A stretch of 64,000 nucleotides of DNA from Thiohalobacter thiocyanaticus (GTDB lineage: Bacteria; Pseudomonadota; Gammaproteobacteria; Thiohalobacterales; Thiohalobacteraceae). Shown in pieces: positions 57,121 to 64,000 of this stretch. The first letter of the stretch is position 1, and every line of letters begins with the position of its first letter. Under the pieces are notes generated by a model that saw only the letters and a program-made list of their open reading frames with translations, had not been told where the DNA came from and ran no database searches. The position numbers were made by a program, and so were the translations under genes. The stretch spans positions 2,902,501 to 2,966,500 of the forward strand of contig NZ_AP018052.1 in the NCBI RefSeq assembly GCF_002356355.1, read 5' to 3'.

Positions 57121-57644
57121 ATCCTCTTGGACCCGGTCCGGGTGAGTGCGTTCACCGGGACGCCGCCGTCGGAGTCGAGCCGCATACGTCAACAATTTTT
57201 ACACGACATCAACTTCCATATCTTGTGACAACAGCCGTTAAATCAGCCGGTAACACCGAATATACGGGATGGCCGGCGGCTGCGCCCGGGAACCGGGGGC
57301 ATTGCCGCCGGAACCCGAAGGATCCGACACATAGACCGCAATTTATTGTTTTTCATATTTTAAACAGCGCAAACTCAGACAAGGGGCGGAGACAGGATCT
57401 CACCCGCTTATGGAAAACCTTACGTTTTGTTGCCCGCGAGCGTGCCGATGTCACGTGAGCCGGCCTGACGACATCATATATCTCTGTTTATCCAGAACAA
57501 AATTTCACCTGGCAGGCCTCTTGCTTGTTCAACAGCGATTACTCCGTTTACCGGCCCGTCCGGGACGGATCTGCTGTTGCCCGCCCCCACCGGCCGGCGA
57601 CAGGCCAGACGTGATAACGATTATTAAAGTTTGAGGGGGAGCCC
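57121..57644. other. 524-bp non-coding region before the PEP-CTERM genes
   Basis: No gene seen. The left part should hold the promoter of the YyaL-type gene. The right part is AT-richer and holds the sigma-54-type promoter at 57510-57525 and about 110 nt of leader before the first PEP-CTERM gene. Confidence 0.6.
57510..57525 (+). promoter_or_regulatory. Sigma-54-type -24/-12 promoter
   Basis: TGGCAGGCCTCTTGCT has GG and GC exactly 10 bp apart and matches TGGCACG-N4-TTGCT at all but one base. It reads into the PEP-CTERM pair; sigma-54 and the PrsK-PrsR system are known to control PEP-CTERM genes in other bacteria. Confidence 0.8.
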
Positions 57645-58268
57645 ATGCCGCACACTATAACCACATCAGGGTGGATGAAACGGGTTGCCGTCGCGCTGGG
57701 AACGGCCTGGCTGTATGCCTCAGCAGTCAGCGCGGCCCCATTGGGCCTGACGCAGCAGTTCCCGGATATCCAGACCTCGGATCTGAACATCAGCTATGAC
57801 GCCGGCACGGGCAGCCTTAGCGCGAACCAGCCCACCTTCGCCATGTTCACCTATTCCGACGGCATCACCTCGACCCAGTACTATGACTGGACCTATTCAT
57901 TGACCGCCAGCCTGGACAGCGGCACCGGCACCCTGACCTCCGGCAGCCTGGAGATCCAGGACGGGTCCAGCGTCACCCAACTCAGCGGCAGCCTCACCGC
58001 CTTCGGTTACACCGATGCAGGCAGCAAAGACGTATTCGAATTCCTGTTCGACGTGACCGGCGGCGCTCTGGCCGGCGACTTCGGCGCGCTGGGCGGCATC
58101 ATCATCGTGACTGACACCAGCGACTTCACCGGAGACTTCGGTATCGATTTCACTGCCGCCAGCACGTCCAACGACACCTTCGCCGCCGTCGTCCCGGTAC
58201 CGGCCGCCGTCTGGCTGTTCGGCAGCGGCCTGCTGGGCCTGGCCGCCGCCGCCCGACGCCGGCACTGA
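57645..58268 (+). CDS. PEP-CTERM-type sorted surface protein
   Basis: Exported protein of 207 residues with a signal peptide (cleavage near residue 30, ASAVSAAP), a Ser/Thr/Gly-rich beta domain and a C-terminal sorting tail VPVPAAVWLFGSGLLGLAAA ending in an Arg cluster. This is the VPxPAAxWL variant of the PEP-CTERM signal cleaved by exosortase. GAGGGGG precedes the ATG. The core (FEFLFDVTGGALAGDFG and DFTGDFGIDFT) is similar to the next gene, so the two are paralogs. No exosortase is in the window. Confidence 0.88.
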   Translation: MPHTITTSGWMKRVAVALGTAWLYASAVSAAPLGLTQQFPDIQTSDLNISYDAGTGSLSANQPTFAMFTYSDGITSTQYYDWTYSLTASLDSGTGTLTSGSLEIQDGSSVTQLSGSLTAFGYTDAGSKDVFEFLFDVTGGALAGDFGALGGIIIVTDTSDFTGDFGIDFTAASTSNDTFAAVVPVPAAVWLFGSGLLGLAAAARRRH

Positions 58269-58309
58269 AAATGGACTTTCAGTCTGCACACAAGACAAGG
58301 AGCACAACC

Positions 58310-58999
58310 GTGACGGAACTGAAAACTCGTATCGGACGCACTGCCGCGGCCCTGCTGCTGGCACTGACGCTCGCACCGGCTCAGGCCACCCTGCTGGACA
58401 TCGATCCCGATGCCCCCCTGCTGCGCTTCGGCAGCCTGCTGAATCAGGGTGCCGACTATGACAGCGCCAGCGGCCGGCTCAGCATCACTGGCGATCCGCA
58501 GGCACTGCAATTCGTCCTGCCGGGCCCCTTCACCGGTATCAGCGGACCGCGCTCCCTGAGCATGGACTTCTTCGTGGACAGCAGCGGCATCGTCACCGGC
58601 GGCATTGCCGGCAACGACTTCGAACTGTTCGGCGAAATCGACAGCGACGGCGACGGCCTTGCGGATTTCACCGGCCTGCTGCTGGCCGGCGAGATCCGCG
58701 ACTTCGGTTTTCAGAACCTGACCGCCACGGTGGATGCAATGGACTTGCTGTTCGAGGTCAGCGGCGGCAGCCTCGCCGGCCAGTTCGCCGGCTTCGGCAT
58801 CGGCGTGGCCATGACACTGGAGAACTCCAGCTTCACCGGCAGCTTCGCCCAGGACTTCACCAGCACCCGGGTCAAGGGCCGCATCGGCACCGCCCCCCTC
58901 CCGCCCAGCCAGATCCCGGAACCGGGCACCGCCTGGTTGCTGGGCCTGGCCCTGCCGGCCCTGCTGCCCGCACTGCGCCGCCGCACCCGACACGGCTAG
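58310..58999 (+). CDS. PEP-CTERM sorted surface protein (paralog)
   Basis: The 229-residue product has a signal peptide (ending APAQA), a beta-rich body and a canonical tail IPEPGTAWLLGLALPALL followed by RRR, the PEP-CTERM signal. The GTG start at 58310 has AAGGAG seven bases upstream; an ATG at 58271 would put 13 polar residues before the signal. The stretch LLFEVSGGSLAGQFAGFG and SFTGSFAQDFT aligns with the previous gene. Starts 41 bp after its stop, so they share a transcript. Probably exported with exopolysaccharide in biofilm or floc formation, as inferred from the family. Confidence 0.88.
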   Translation: MTELKTRIGRTAAALLLALTLAPAQATLLDIDPDAPLLRFGSLLNQGADYDSASGRLSITGDPQALQFVLPGPFTGISGPRSLSMDFFVDSSGIVTGGIAGNDFELFGEIDSDGDGLADFTGLLLAGEIRDFGFQNLTATVDAMDLLFEVSGGSLAGQFAGFGIGVAMTLENSSFTGSFAQDFTSTRVKGRIGTAPLPPSQIPEPGTAWLLGLALPALLPALRRRTRHG

Positions 59000-59002
59000 A
59001 CA

Positions 59003-59629
59003 TCAGCGCGACCACCTGAGCCGCCGGTCAGGCCGCGGCCGTTGTACCGCGCCGGCGGAACCGGTGCCGAACAGCACCCGGCCGGCGAGCCACAGCGCCA
59101 GTCCCGACGCCAGCAGCAGCAGGCTGCGGCCCAGCAGTTGCTGCTGATCCACCAGGTAATTGGTGCATACCCGCACGGGAGCGGCGCTGTAGAGCCAGCC
59201 CAGCACCACCAGCATGCTGAGCAGGTTGCTCCACAGAAAGCCGCGGCCGATCAGCGGCAGGCGGCGCCAGCTCAGCGCCAGCGGCATCCCCACCAGCAGC
59301 GGCAGACTGAGGAACTTGGCCAGTTCCATCAGCGGCGCATTGAGGGCGGCATCGAGCGAGCGCGGCAGCATCCAGAAGGCCGCGGCGAACAGCGCCAGCA
59401 GGGTCAGCGGCAGGCCGGCGGCATTGCAGCGATCCAGACGTTGATGCAACCGGGGCGGCAGCCAGCGCCAGGCGAGCGCCCCGATCCCGACCAGCAGCGG
59501 CAGCTGCACCAGCATGTGGCTGACCATGCCCGCCTCCAGCCAGCCGCGCAGCGGCGGCGCGGCCAACAACGCATAAACCGCCACCAGCATCCAGCCGCGG
59601 CCCGGCCCGACCATTGGATTCACAGCCAT
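59003..59629 (-). CDS. Polytopic membrane protein of the heme-copper cluster (orf1-like)
   Basis: Hydrophobic protein of 208 residues with about six membrane segments and several His/Cys positions (MVSHMLVQLPLLVGIGALAW, RVCTNYLVDQQ). It resembles CtaG/DUF1404-type assembly membrane proteins in size and in the HMxxQ motif. It overlaps the SCO gene by 10 bp and ends the four-gene operon, the place of orf1 in norSY-senC-orf1 clusters. A role in copper or heme insertion into the enzyme is inferred from context only. Confidence 0.8.
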   Translation of the reverse strand: MAVNPMVGPGRGWMLVAVYALLAAPPLRGWLEAGMVSHMLVQLPLLVGIGALAWRWLPPRLHQRLDRCNAAGLPLTLLALFAAAFWMLPRSLDAALNAPLMELAKFLSLPLLVGMPLALSWRRLPLIGRGFLWSNLLSMLVVLGWLYSAAPVRVCTNYLVDQQQLLGRSLLLLASGLALWLAGRVLFGTGSAGAVQRPRPDRRLRWSR

Positions 59630-60225
59630 TCCCGCACCCGCTCAACGAAGGCCAGCGGCCGGTCGTAATCCTCTATCCGCACCAGCCGCCCGTCGCGGTC
59701 GACCAGGTGCAGGGCCGCATTGTGCTCGAAGCCGCCGAAGCCGTCGGGAATGACCACGATGCCGAAGCTGTGCAGCAGGGCCTGCAACTCGTCCGGATCC
59801 TCAACCCGCGCCACCCGCCAGGCCTCGCCGTCCGCATGGTAGCGTGCCGCATAATCGGCCAGCCGCGCCGGGTGGTCGCGCTCGGGATCGAAACTGATGC
59901 TGAGCAACATCAGTTCCCGGCCCGGCACGGACGCCGGCAGGGCATCGCGCACCCGCTGGAAGGCCTGCCCCAGGGCCCGGCACACGCTCGGACAGTTCAC
60001 ATAGATGAACTCCACCGCCAGCAACCGGCCCTGCAGATCAGCCAGCGCAAAGCGCCGGCCGCTCTGGTCCTGCAGCGTCACCGCGGGCAGCGGCCGGGGG
60101 CTGGTGTGCACGGCAAGGCGCCGCGCGCCCTCGTCGGTGAAGGCACGGAAGCCGTCCGTGCCCCAGGCCAGAACAGCGACACCGAGCAGCGTCACCGCCA
60201 GCGCCGTGAGCAGGCTGCACCTCAT
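59620..60225 (-). CDS. SCO1/SenC family copper chaperone
   Basis: Membrane-anchored periplasmic protein of 201 residues that delivers copper to CuA sites. An N-terminal anchor (LLTALAVTLLGVAVLAW) precedes a thioredoxin-like fold with the metal-binding VNCPSVC cysteines and the distal histidine in EHNAALHLVD. The start overlaps the subunit I stop (ATGA), and subunit II in the same operon carries the CuA site it would load. Confidence 0.94.
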   Translation of the reverse strand: MRCSLLTALAVTLLGVAVLAWGTDGFRAFTDEGARRLAVHTSPRPLPAVTLQDQSGRRFALADLQGRLLAVEFIYVNCPSVCRALGQAFQRVRDALPASVPGRELMLLSISFDPERDHPARLADYAARYHADGEAWRVARVEDPDELQALLHSFGIVVIPDGFGGFEHNAALHLVDRDGRLVRIEDYDRPLAFVERVREWL

Positions 60226-61685
60226 ACCGCCCGGCTCCGGGCCTGGCCCAGGCGCAGCAGGAACCGGCCGACGAACACCAGGGTGGCCGCCAGCACCAGC
60301 GCGGCGAACAACGCACCGGCGCGGTCATAGGGCAGCCACTGGGCCAGGTGTTCGGCATAGCGGCGCGGCGCGCCGGCCTGCCCGCCGGCCAGAAAGGCCA
60401 GCACGAAACCCAGCCCCGCCACGGCGAACACCCAGAAACCGATCCGGTCCAGGCCGCGGCCGGCGGCGGTCTGCCGGTCGCCGGTCAGGAAATACATGAA
60501 GCCCAACACCATGGGCAGCATGCCCAGCAGCAGATAGGTATGGAAATGCCCCGGCACCCACATGGTGTTATGCATCACCTGATTGATCACCACGGTGGCG
60601 TCGATGATGGCCGGGATCACGCCCGCCCCCCAGCCGAACATCGACAGCAGCAGCAGACCGGAAGTCAGGTCCCAGCGGATACCGGACCGGTAGACATTGG
60701 TGAGCGCGCCGAACACGGTCACCACCAGCACCGGCAGACCGCTGGCGTAGGAGATCACCTGGCCGGCCACCAGCGCCCACTGCGGCATGGCGAAGTCCAT
60801 CAGCAGATGATGCGGATAATTGGTCATCACCATGATCAGCGAGGCGTTCCAGGCCGCCAGCACCACCTTGTTCGACTTCCAGGGCCGACCGGTATGGCGC
60901 GGCAGGATCTCGTAGACGGCGATCACGGCCATGTAGATGGTGGCGTTGATGAACACATGCCCGAAGAAGTAGGTCATGTTCTTGGCCAGCAGCGGATCGA
61001 TCGCGAAGGCCGGCACATAGAGGTTGATCAGGGTCATGGCGAGGATGGCCGCGCCGACGGTGATGCCGATACTGTTGATGATCAGCACCATGGTGCTGGC
61101 CACCACCGCCACCGGCGGCGCCCGGCCGTCGTCGCGACCGAACAGCTGCGGCCAGCCCAGGGCGCGGCCCAGGTTGCCGTATTGCCCGAGGATGGCACGC
61201 GCCGCATCCAGATACAGCAGCAGGAAGCCGGTGCCGATCACCAGCAGCCCGCCCACGAACAGGGCTGCGGCCTGGGTGTCCCACACCCCCATGGGCCGGG
61301 CCGGCAGCGGATACAGGAAGGTCCAGGCGCCGGCGAAGCCGCCGGCCAGCACGCTGGCCAGGATCATCACCACTCCGGCCAGGAACAGCACCAGGTTGGC
61401 GATGAACATGCCGCGCGACAAGCGCACATACTGGCCCAGGAAGTGCCACATCACCGCCACGCTGGCGAGCGCGGCGATGCCCACCATGCCGGCGCCGTGC
61501 AGTGTCAGCAGTTCATAGAAGGTATCGGGTCCGAGTTGCAGCAACCCGCCCTGGGCCAGGCGCATCAGCAGCCCGAAGGCCATCATCAGCAGCACCACCG
61601 CCCCGGCCGTGACCAGGTAGGCCAGTACCGGCGCGGATGCGCGCCGCGCGGGATCCGGCGCGCCCTTGGCATCGACTTCACTCAT
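60222..61685 (-). CDS. Heme-copper enzyme subunit I lacking the active-site tyrosine (candidate sNOR nitric oxide reductase)
   Basis: Integral membrane catalytic subunit of 487 residues, about twelve segments. Metal ligands are all in place: H63 (LTLHGAG, low-spin heme), H243 (YFFGHVFIN, CuB), H292 and H293 (NYPHHLLMDF, CuB), H380 and H382 (VPGHFH, hemes). In oxidases the residue four after the first CuB histidine is the Tyr cross-linked to it; here it is N247. The NTMWVPGHFH region is close to B-type (ba3-like) oxidases. Loss of that tyrosine is characteristic of NO reductases in this superfamily. The start at 61685 overlaps the subunit II end by 8 bp. An O2-reducing enzyme with an unusual site is the alternative. 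Confidence 0.9.
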   Translation of the reverse strand: MSEVDAKGAPDPARRASAPVLAYLVTAGAVVLLMMAFGLLMRLAQGGLLQLGPDTFYELLTLHGAGMVGIAALASVAVMWHFLGQYVRLSRGMFIANLVLFLAGVVMILASVLAGGFAGAWTFLYPLPARPMGVWDTQAAALFVGGLLVIGTGFLLLYLDAARAILGQYGNLGRALGWPQLFGRDDGRAPPVAVVASTMVLIINSIGITVGAAILAMTLINLYVPAFAIDPLLAKNMTYFFGHVFINATIYMAVIAVYEILPRHTGRPWKSNKVVLAAWNASLIMVMTNYPHHLLMDFAMPQWALVAGQVISYASGLPVLVVTVFGALTNVYRSGIRWDLTSGLLLLSMFGWGAGVIPAIIDATVVINQVMHNTMWVPGHFHTYLLLGMLPMVLGFMYFLTGDRQTAAGRGLDRIGFWVFAVAGLGFVLAFLAGGQAGAPRRYAEHLAQWLPYDRAGALFAALVLAATLVFVGRFLLRLGQARSRAV

Positions 61686-62229
61686 GTGAGTTCTCCTCTT
61701 CGGCAACCGCCACCACCTTCAACTCGGCGATCATGTCGTGATGAATCAGACCGCAGTACTCCAGGCACAGCAGCTTGTAGGTGCCGGGCTCGGCAAAGGT
61801 GTGGCGCAGGGTGTTGGTGTAGTCAGGCATGGCCATCACCTGGGCGACCAGGCGCATGTCCGCGTCATAGATGCCCAGCCCGTGGTTGACGTCGGCGCTG
61901 GTGACCCGGAATTCCACCGGGGTGCCGACACTGGCCCGATCCGTACTGAGATCCCAGGCCCACTGTTTGCCGACCACCTCGATGACCTGGGACTCCCGGC
62001 GGTCGATCCCGGCGCTGGCATAGGGCAGGTCGAGCAATGTGTAGAGCATCACCGGCGTGACCACGACCAGCAGGGCCCAGAACAGGATCCCGCGGATGCG
62101 GTAGGCGCGGCTGACCACGGAGGCGTCCGCGTCCGCGCGGTCGCGCGCCCGCCGCGCCACGAACAGGAAGGCGATGAGCAGAGCCCCCATGAGGATGAGG
62201 CTGAGCTGCCAGGCAAGCGTCTGATACAT
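61678..62229 (-). CDS. Heme-copper enzyme subunit II with CuA site
   Basis: Electron-entry subunit of 183 residues with two N-terminal membrane segments and a periplasmic cupredoxin domain. The CuA ligands are complete: H116 in DVNHGLGIYD, then C155, C159, H163 and M166 in CLEYCGLIHHDM. So electrons come from a soluble cytochrome c or cupredoxin, unlike quinol enzymes and unlike cNOR, whose NorC is a cytochrome c. The start at 62229 has a GGGGA site; it is the first gene after the sigma-54-type promoter and overlaps subunit I by 8 bp. Confidence 0.92.
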   Translation of the reverse strand: MYQTLAWQLSLILMGALLIAFLFVARRARDRADADASVVSRAYRIRGILFWALLVVVTPVMLYTLLDLPYASAGIDRRESQVIEVVGKQWAWDLSTDRASVGTPVEFRVTSADVNHGLGIYDADMRLVAQVMAMPDYTNTLRHTFAEPGTYKLLCLEYCGLIHHDMIAELKVVAVAEEENSHE

Positions 62230-62291
62230 AGAAGTCCCCGTCATTCGGTTGAACACAGTCACACCGGGCGGATGCCCGGCGCGCCTCCTGT

Positions 62292-62308
62292 TTGCCAGAA
62301 CCATGCCA
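62292..62308 (-). promoter_or_regulatory. Sigma-54-type -24/-12 promoter of the heme-copper operon
   Basis: On the minus strand TGGCATGGTTCTGGCAA has GG and GC exactly 10 bp apart, with TGGCA at -24 and TGGCA at -12 (one mismatch to TTGCA). It would start transcription about 50 nt before subunit II, and the divergent neighbour is a sigma-54 activator. Confidence 0.75.
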
Positions 62309-62340
62309 GATAACAACCAATTGACTTTACGGGATAATTT

Positions 62341-62439
62341 AATACATGTATTCTATATGAATGTTAATATGTGTTCACACTCCCGCCACGCTTGACGTTC
62401 ACTCTGAACATCCGGATCTCCGCCCATGTTCACGCTGAA
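62341..62439. promoter_or_regulatory. Candidate activator sites between operon and regulator
   Basis: A perfect palindrome AATACATGTATT lies at 62341-62352. GTTCA occurs at 62373, 62397 and 62428; the last two sit in GTTCACTCTGAAC and GTTCACGCTGAA, 31 bp apart, about three helical turns. They are 65-150 bp upstream of the sigma-54-type promoter, the right range for an enhancer, and overlap the regulator start, so autoregulation is possible. Confidence 0.45.
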
Positions 62440-63790
62440 TACCCTGAGCCGGTTCCTGGACAGCCTGGAGGAAGGGGTCCTGTTCCTGGATCGCGAGCGC
62501 CGCGTGGTCGCCATCAACGAGGCCGCCAGCGCGCTGCTCGGCCGGGCTCGGGACGAGGTACTGCGCCGGCCCTGTCCTGGCATCTTCGCCGATACCGCCT
62601 GCGCCCGCGCCTGCGAGGCGCGCGGCCACTGCACCCTGAGCCAGGCCCACGCCAGCGCCCGCCAGCTGCAGGACATCAGCCTGACCCGCCCGGACGGCCT
62701 GGCGGTGCATCTGCGCATGTGGTCGCTGCTGCTGCCGCCCAACCAGGCCGACCTGTACAGCGCCATCATCCTGCGCGACCGCTCGCGCGAGGTGGAACTG
62801 GAAGGCGAGGTGCGCGAGCGGCTGCGCCTGGGCGGCATCGTCGGCCACAGCCCGGTGATGCAGACCCTGTACGAGAAGATCCTGCGCGCCGCCACCAGCG
62901 ACGCCACCGTGCTGGTGATGGGCGAGTCCGGCACCGGCAAGGAACTGGTGGCCCGCGCCCTGCACGACAATTCGCCCCGCAGCAGCGGCCCCTACATCGC
63001 CGTGCACTGCGCCGCCCTGCCGGAGAACCTGCTGGAGGCGGAGTTGTTCGGCCATGCCCGCGGCGCCTTCACCGGTGCGGCCACGGCGCGCGCCGGCCGC
63101 TTCGAGGCAGCCCACGGCGGCACCCTGCTGCTGGACGAGATCGGCGAGATTCCCCCCAGCATCCAGGTCAAGCTGCTGCGGGTGTTGCAGGAGCGCGAGA
63201 TCGTGCGCCTGGGCGAGAACCACGCCCGGGCGATCGACGTGCGCGTGATAGCGGCCACCCACCGCGACCTGGCCGCCATGGTCCAGCGCGGCGAATTCCG
63301 CGAGGATCTGTATTACCGGCTGCGGGTACTGCCGCTGGAGGTCCCGGCCCTGCGCCAGCGCCGCGAGGACATCGCCATGCTCGCCACCCGACTGCTGGAG
63401 GACGTGGCCCAGAACTATCAACGCCCCCCGCCGGAGTTGGCGCATGAAACCGTGCTGCAGCTGGAAGCCTGCGACTGGCCGGGCAATGTGCGGCAGCTGG
63501 CCAATGCCATCGAATACGCCCTGGTCCACTGCGACGGCGAGCGCATTCTGCCCCGCCATCTCCCGCCGGACATCGCCGGCGACGCGGTGCTGTCCGCAGT
63601 ACCGGCACCGGGCAAGGCCGGCCTGACCCGTTACTACCGCGCTCCGATCAACGACGCCGACGAATGGACACGAATCCGGCAGACCCTGCGCGCAACCGGC
63701 GGCAACAAGGCCGAGGCCGCCCGCCGCCTGGGCATGTCGCGCACCACCCTGTGGAAGCGGCTGCGGGAAAATGCTCGCCGTCAGCGTTGA
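62426..63790 (+). CDS. Sigma-54-dependent regulator with cysteine-containing PAS domain
   Basis: Enhancer-binding activator of 454 residues. The N-terminal PAS domain (about 5-120) has four cysteines, C50, C59, C63 and C69 ([20 protein letters not shown] and GHC), a pattern that could hold a metal, an Fe-S cluster or a redox switch. The AAA+ domain follows with Walker A GESGTGKE (166-173), sigma-54 contact loop GAFTGA (213-218) and Walker B LLLDEIGE, then a Fis-type helix-turn-helix ([20 protein letters not shown]). It is divergent from the heme-copper operon, 196 bp between starts. NorR has a GAF mono-iron sensor instead, so this would be a different sensor. Confidence 0.9.
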   Translation: MFTLNTLSRFLDSLEEGVLFLDRERRVVAINEAASALLGRARDEVLRRPCPGIFADTACARACEARGHCTLSQAHASARQLQDISLTRPDGLAVHLRMWSLLLPPNQADLYSAIILRDRSREVELEGEVRERLRLGGIVGHSPVMQTLYEKILRAATSDATVLVMGESGTGKELVARALHDNSPRSSGPYIAVHCAALPENLLEAELFGHARGAFTGAATARAGRFEAAHGGTLLLDEIGEIPPSIQVKLLRVLQEREIVRLGENHARAIDVRVIAATHRDLAAMVQRGEFREDLYYRLRVLPLEVPALRQRREDIAMLATRLLEDVAQNYQRPPPELAHETVLQLEACDWPGNVRQLANAIEYALVHCDGERILPRHLPPDIAGDAVLSAVPAPGKAGLTRYYRAPINDADEWTRIRQTLRATGGNKAEAARRLGMSRTTLWKRLRENARRQR

Positions 63791-64000
63791 CTGGTGGATA
63801 TATCCTCGACTGCATCGGTGTGCAAACAAAAAAGCGGAGTTGGATTAATCAGAAACCCCTTAAGTATTGAACGTGTAATCTGGCATTCAGACATGGTACT
63901 TATGATTACTGGAGTTAACCACGAGGATATATGAGAGGTTATTCAATGGAATTATAAGCAAACAAATCGTCAGCAATCGCAAGGAACACATTGTCTCGCT
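63791..64000. other. AT-rich end of window without a recognisable gene
   Basis: These 210 bases are clearly richer in A and T than the rest of the window. Only very short ORFs are present (for example from an ATG near 63931). It may be a promoter region of a gene beyond the window or the edge of an acquired segment. Confidence 0.4.

Noticed and set aside
60222-62229. Ordinary ba3-type cytochrome c oxidase
   Set aside because: Kept only as an alternative: subunit I has Asn247 at the position of the cross-linked tyrosine, and the operon has a sigma-54-type promoter.

Overview
The window is a contiguous, GC-rich, gene-dense stretch of a Gram-negative chromosome. Gene content points to a gammaproteobacterium: the tyrS / mepM-anmK junction, ptsP-rppH, fabA-fabB, hrpA, tmcA, erpA, btuB-type B12 uptake and TonB. 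PEP-CTERM sorting signals and a CuA-containing heme-copper enzyme cluster suggest a Chromatiales- or Ectothiorhodospiraceae-like chemolithotroph or denitrifier. The exact taxon is inference. No rRNA, tRNA, CRISPR array, prophage or transposase was seen.

Layout. 1-7.6 kb: 5' part of tyrS, a divergent cell-wall pair (M23 peptidase, anmK), citrate synthase, and an argC-DUF6776-bactofilin-erpA run. 7.7-13.7 kb: ClC transporter, a DUF4126 protein overlapping a thioredoxin-like gene, hemJ, a di-heme peroxidase gene broken twice in C tracts, then bfr and bfd with Fur-like sites. 13.7-19.3 kb: ptsP, rppH, and a HAD phosphatase-btuC-btuD operon. 19.4-25.9 kb: B12 acquisition, with a cobalamin riboswitch, btuB, a TonB-like gene, a PduO adenosyltransferase, btuF and cobQ. 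25.9-35.2 kb: yjbQ, typA, envelope and redox genes, two very large hairpins, a BrkB-family protein, an AlgP/histone-H1-like protein, an M42-like peptidase and a glycosyltransferase. 35.3-44.2 kb: a response regulator with a degenerate GGDEF domain, fabA-fabB, a glycine-zipper protein, a DUF4382 lipoprotein and hrpA. 44.4-57.1 kb: a secreted DsrE-like protein, a UMF1-type MFS transporter, a giant secreted c-type cytochrome, tmcA, a Fe-S uracil-DNA glycosylase and a YyaL-type protein. 57.6-59 kb: two paralogous PEP-CTERM proteins behind a sigma-54-type promoter. 59-63.8 kb: a CuA subunit II / subunit I / SCO / membrane-protein operon behind a sigma-54-type promoter, divergent from a PAS-AAA+-Fis regulator.

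The most interesting system is this last cluster. Subunit I keeps every heme and copper histidine but has Asn247 where oxidases carry the cross-linked tyrosine. The gene order matches the norSY-senC-orf1 (sNOR) nitric oxide reductase of ammonia oxidisers. Its likely regulator has a four-cysteine PAS domain rather than the GAF domain of NorR. Second is a pair of hairpins (29862-30097) with unrelated perfect stems and a shared 24-nt loop. Third is a 1722-residue secreted di-heme protein resembling the hydrazine synthase alpha subunit architecture. Three genes show single-base shifts in C/G homopolymers, so either sequencing error or slippage should be kept in mind.
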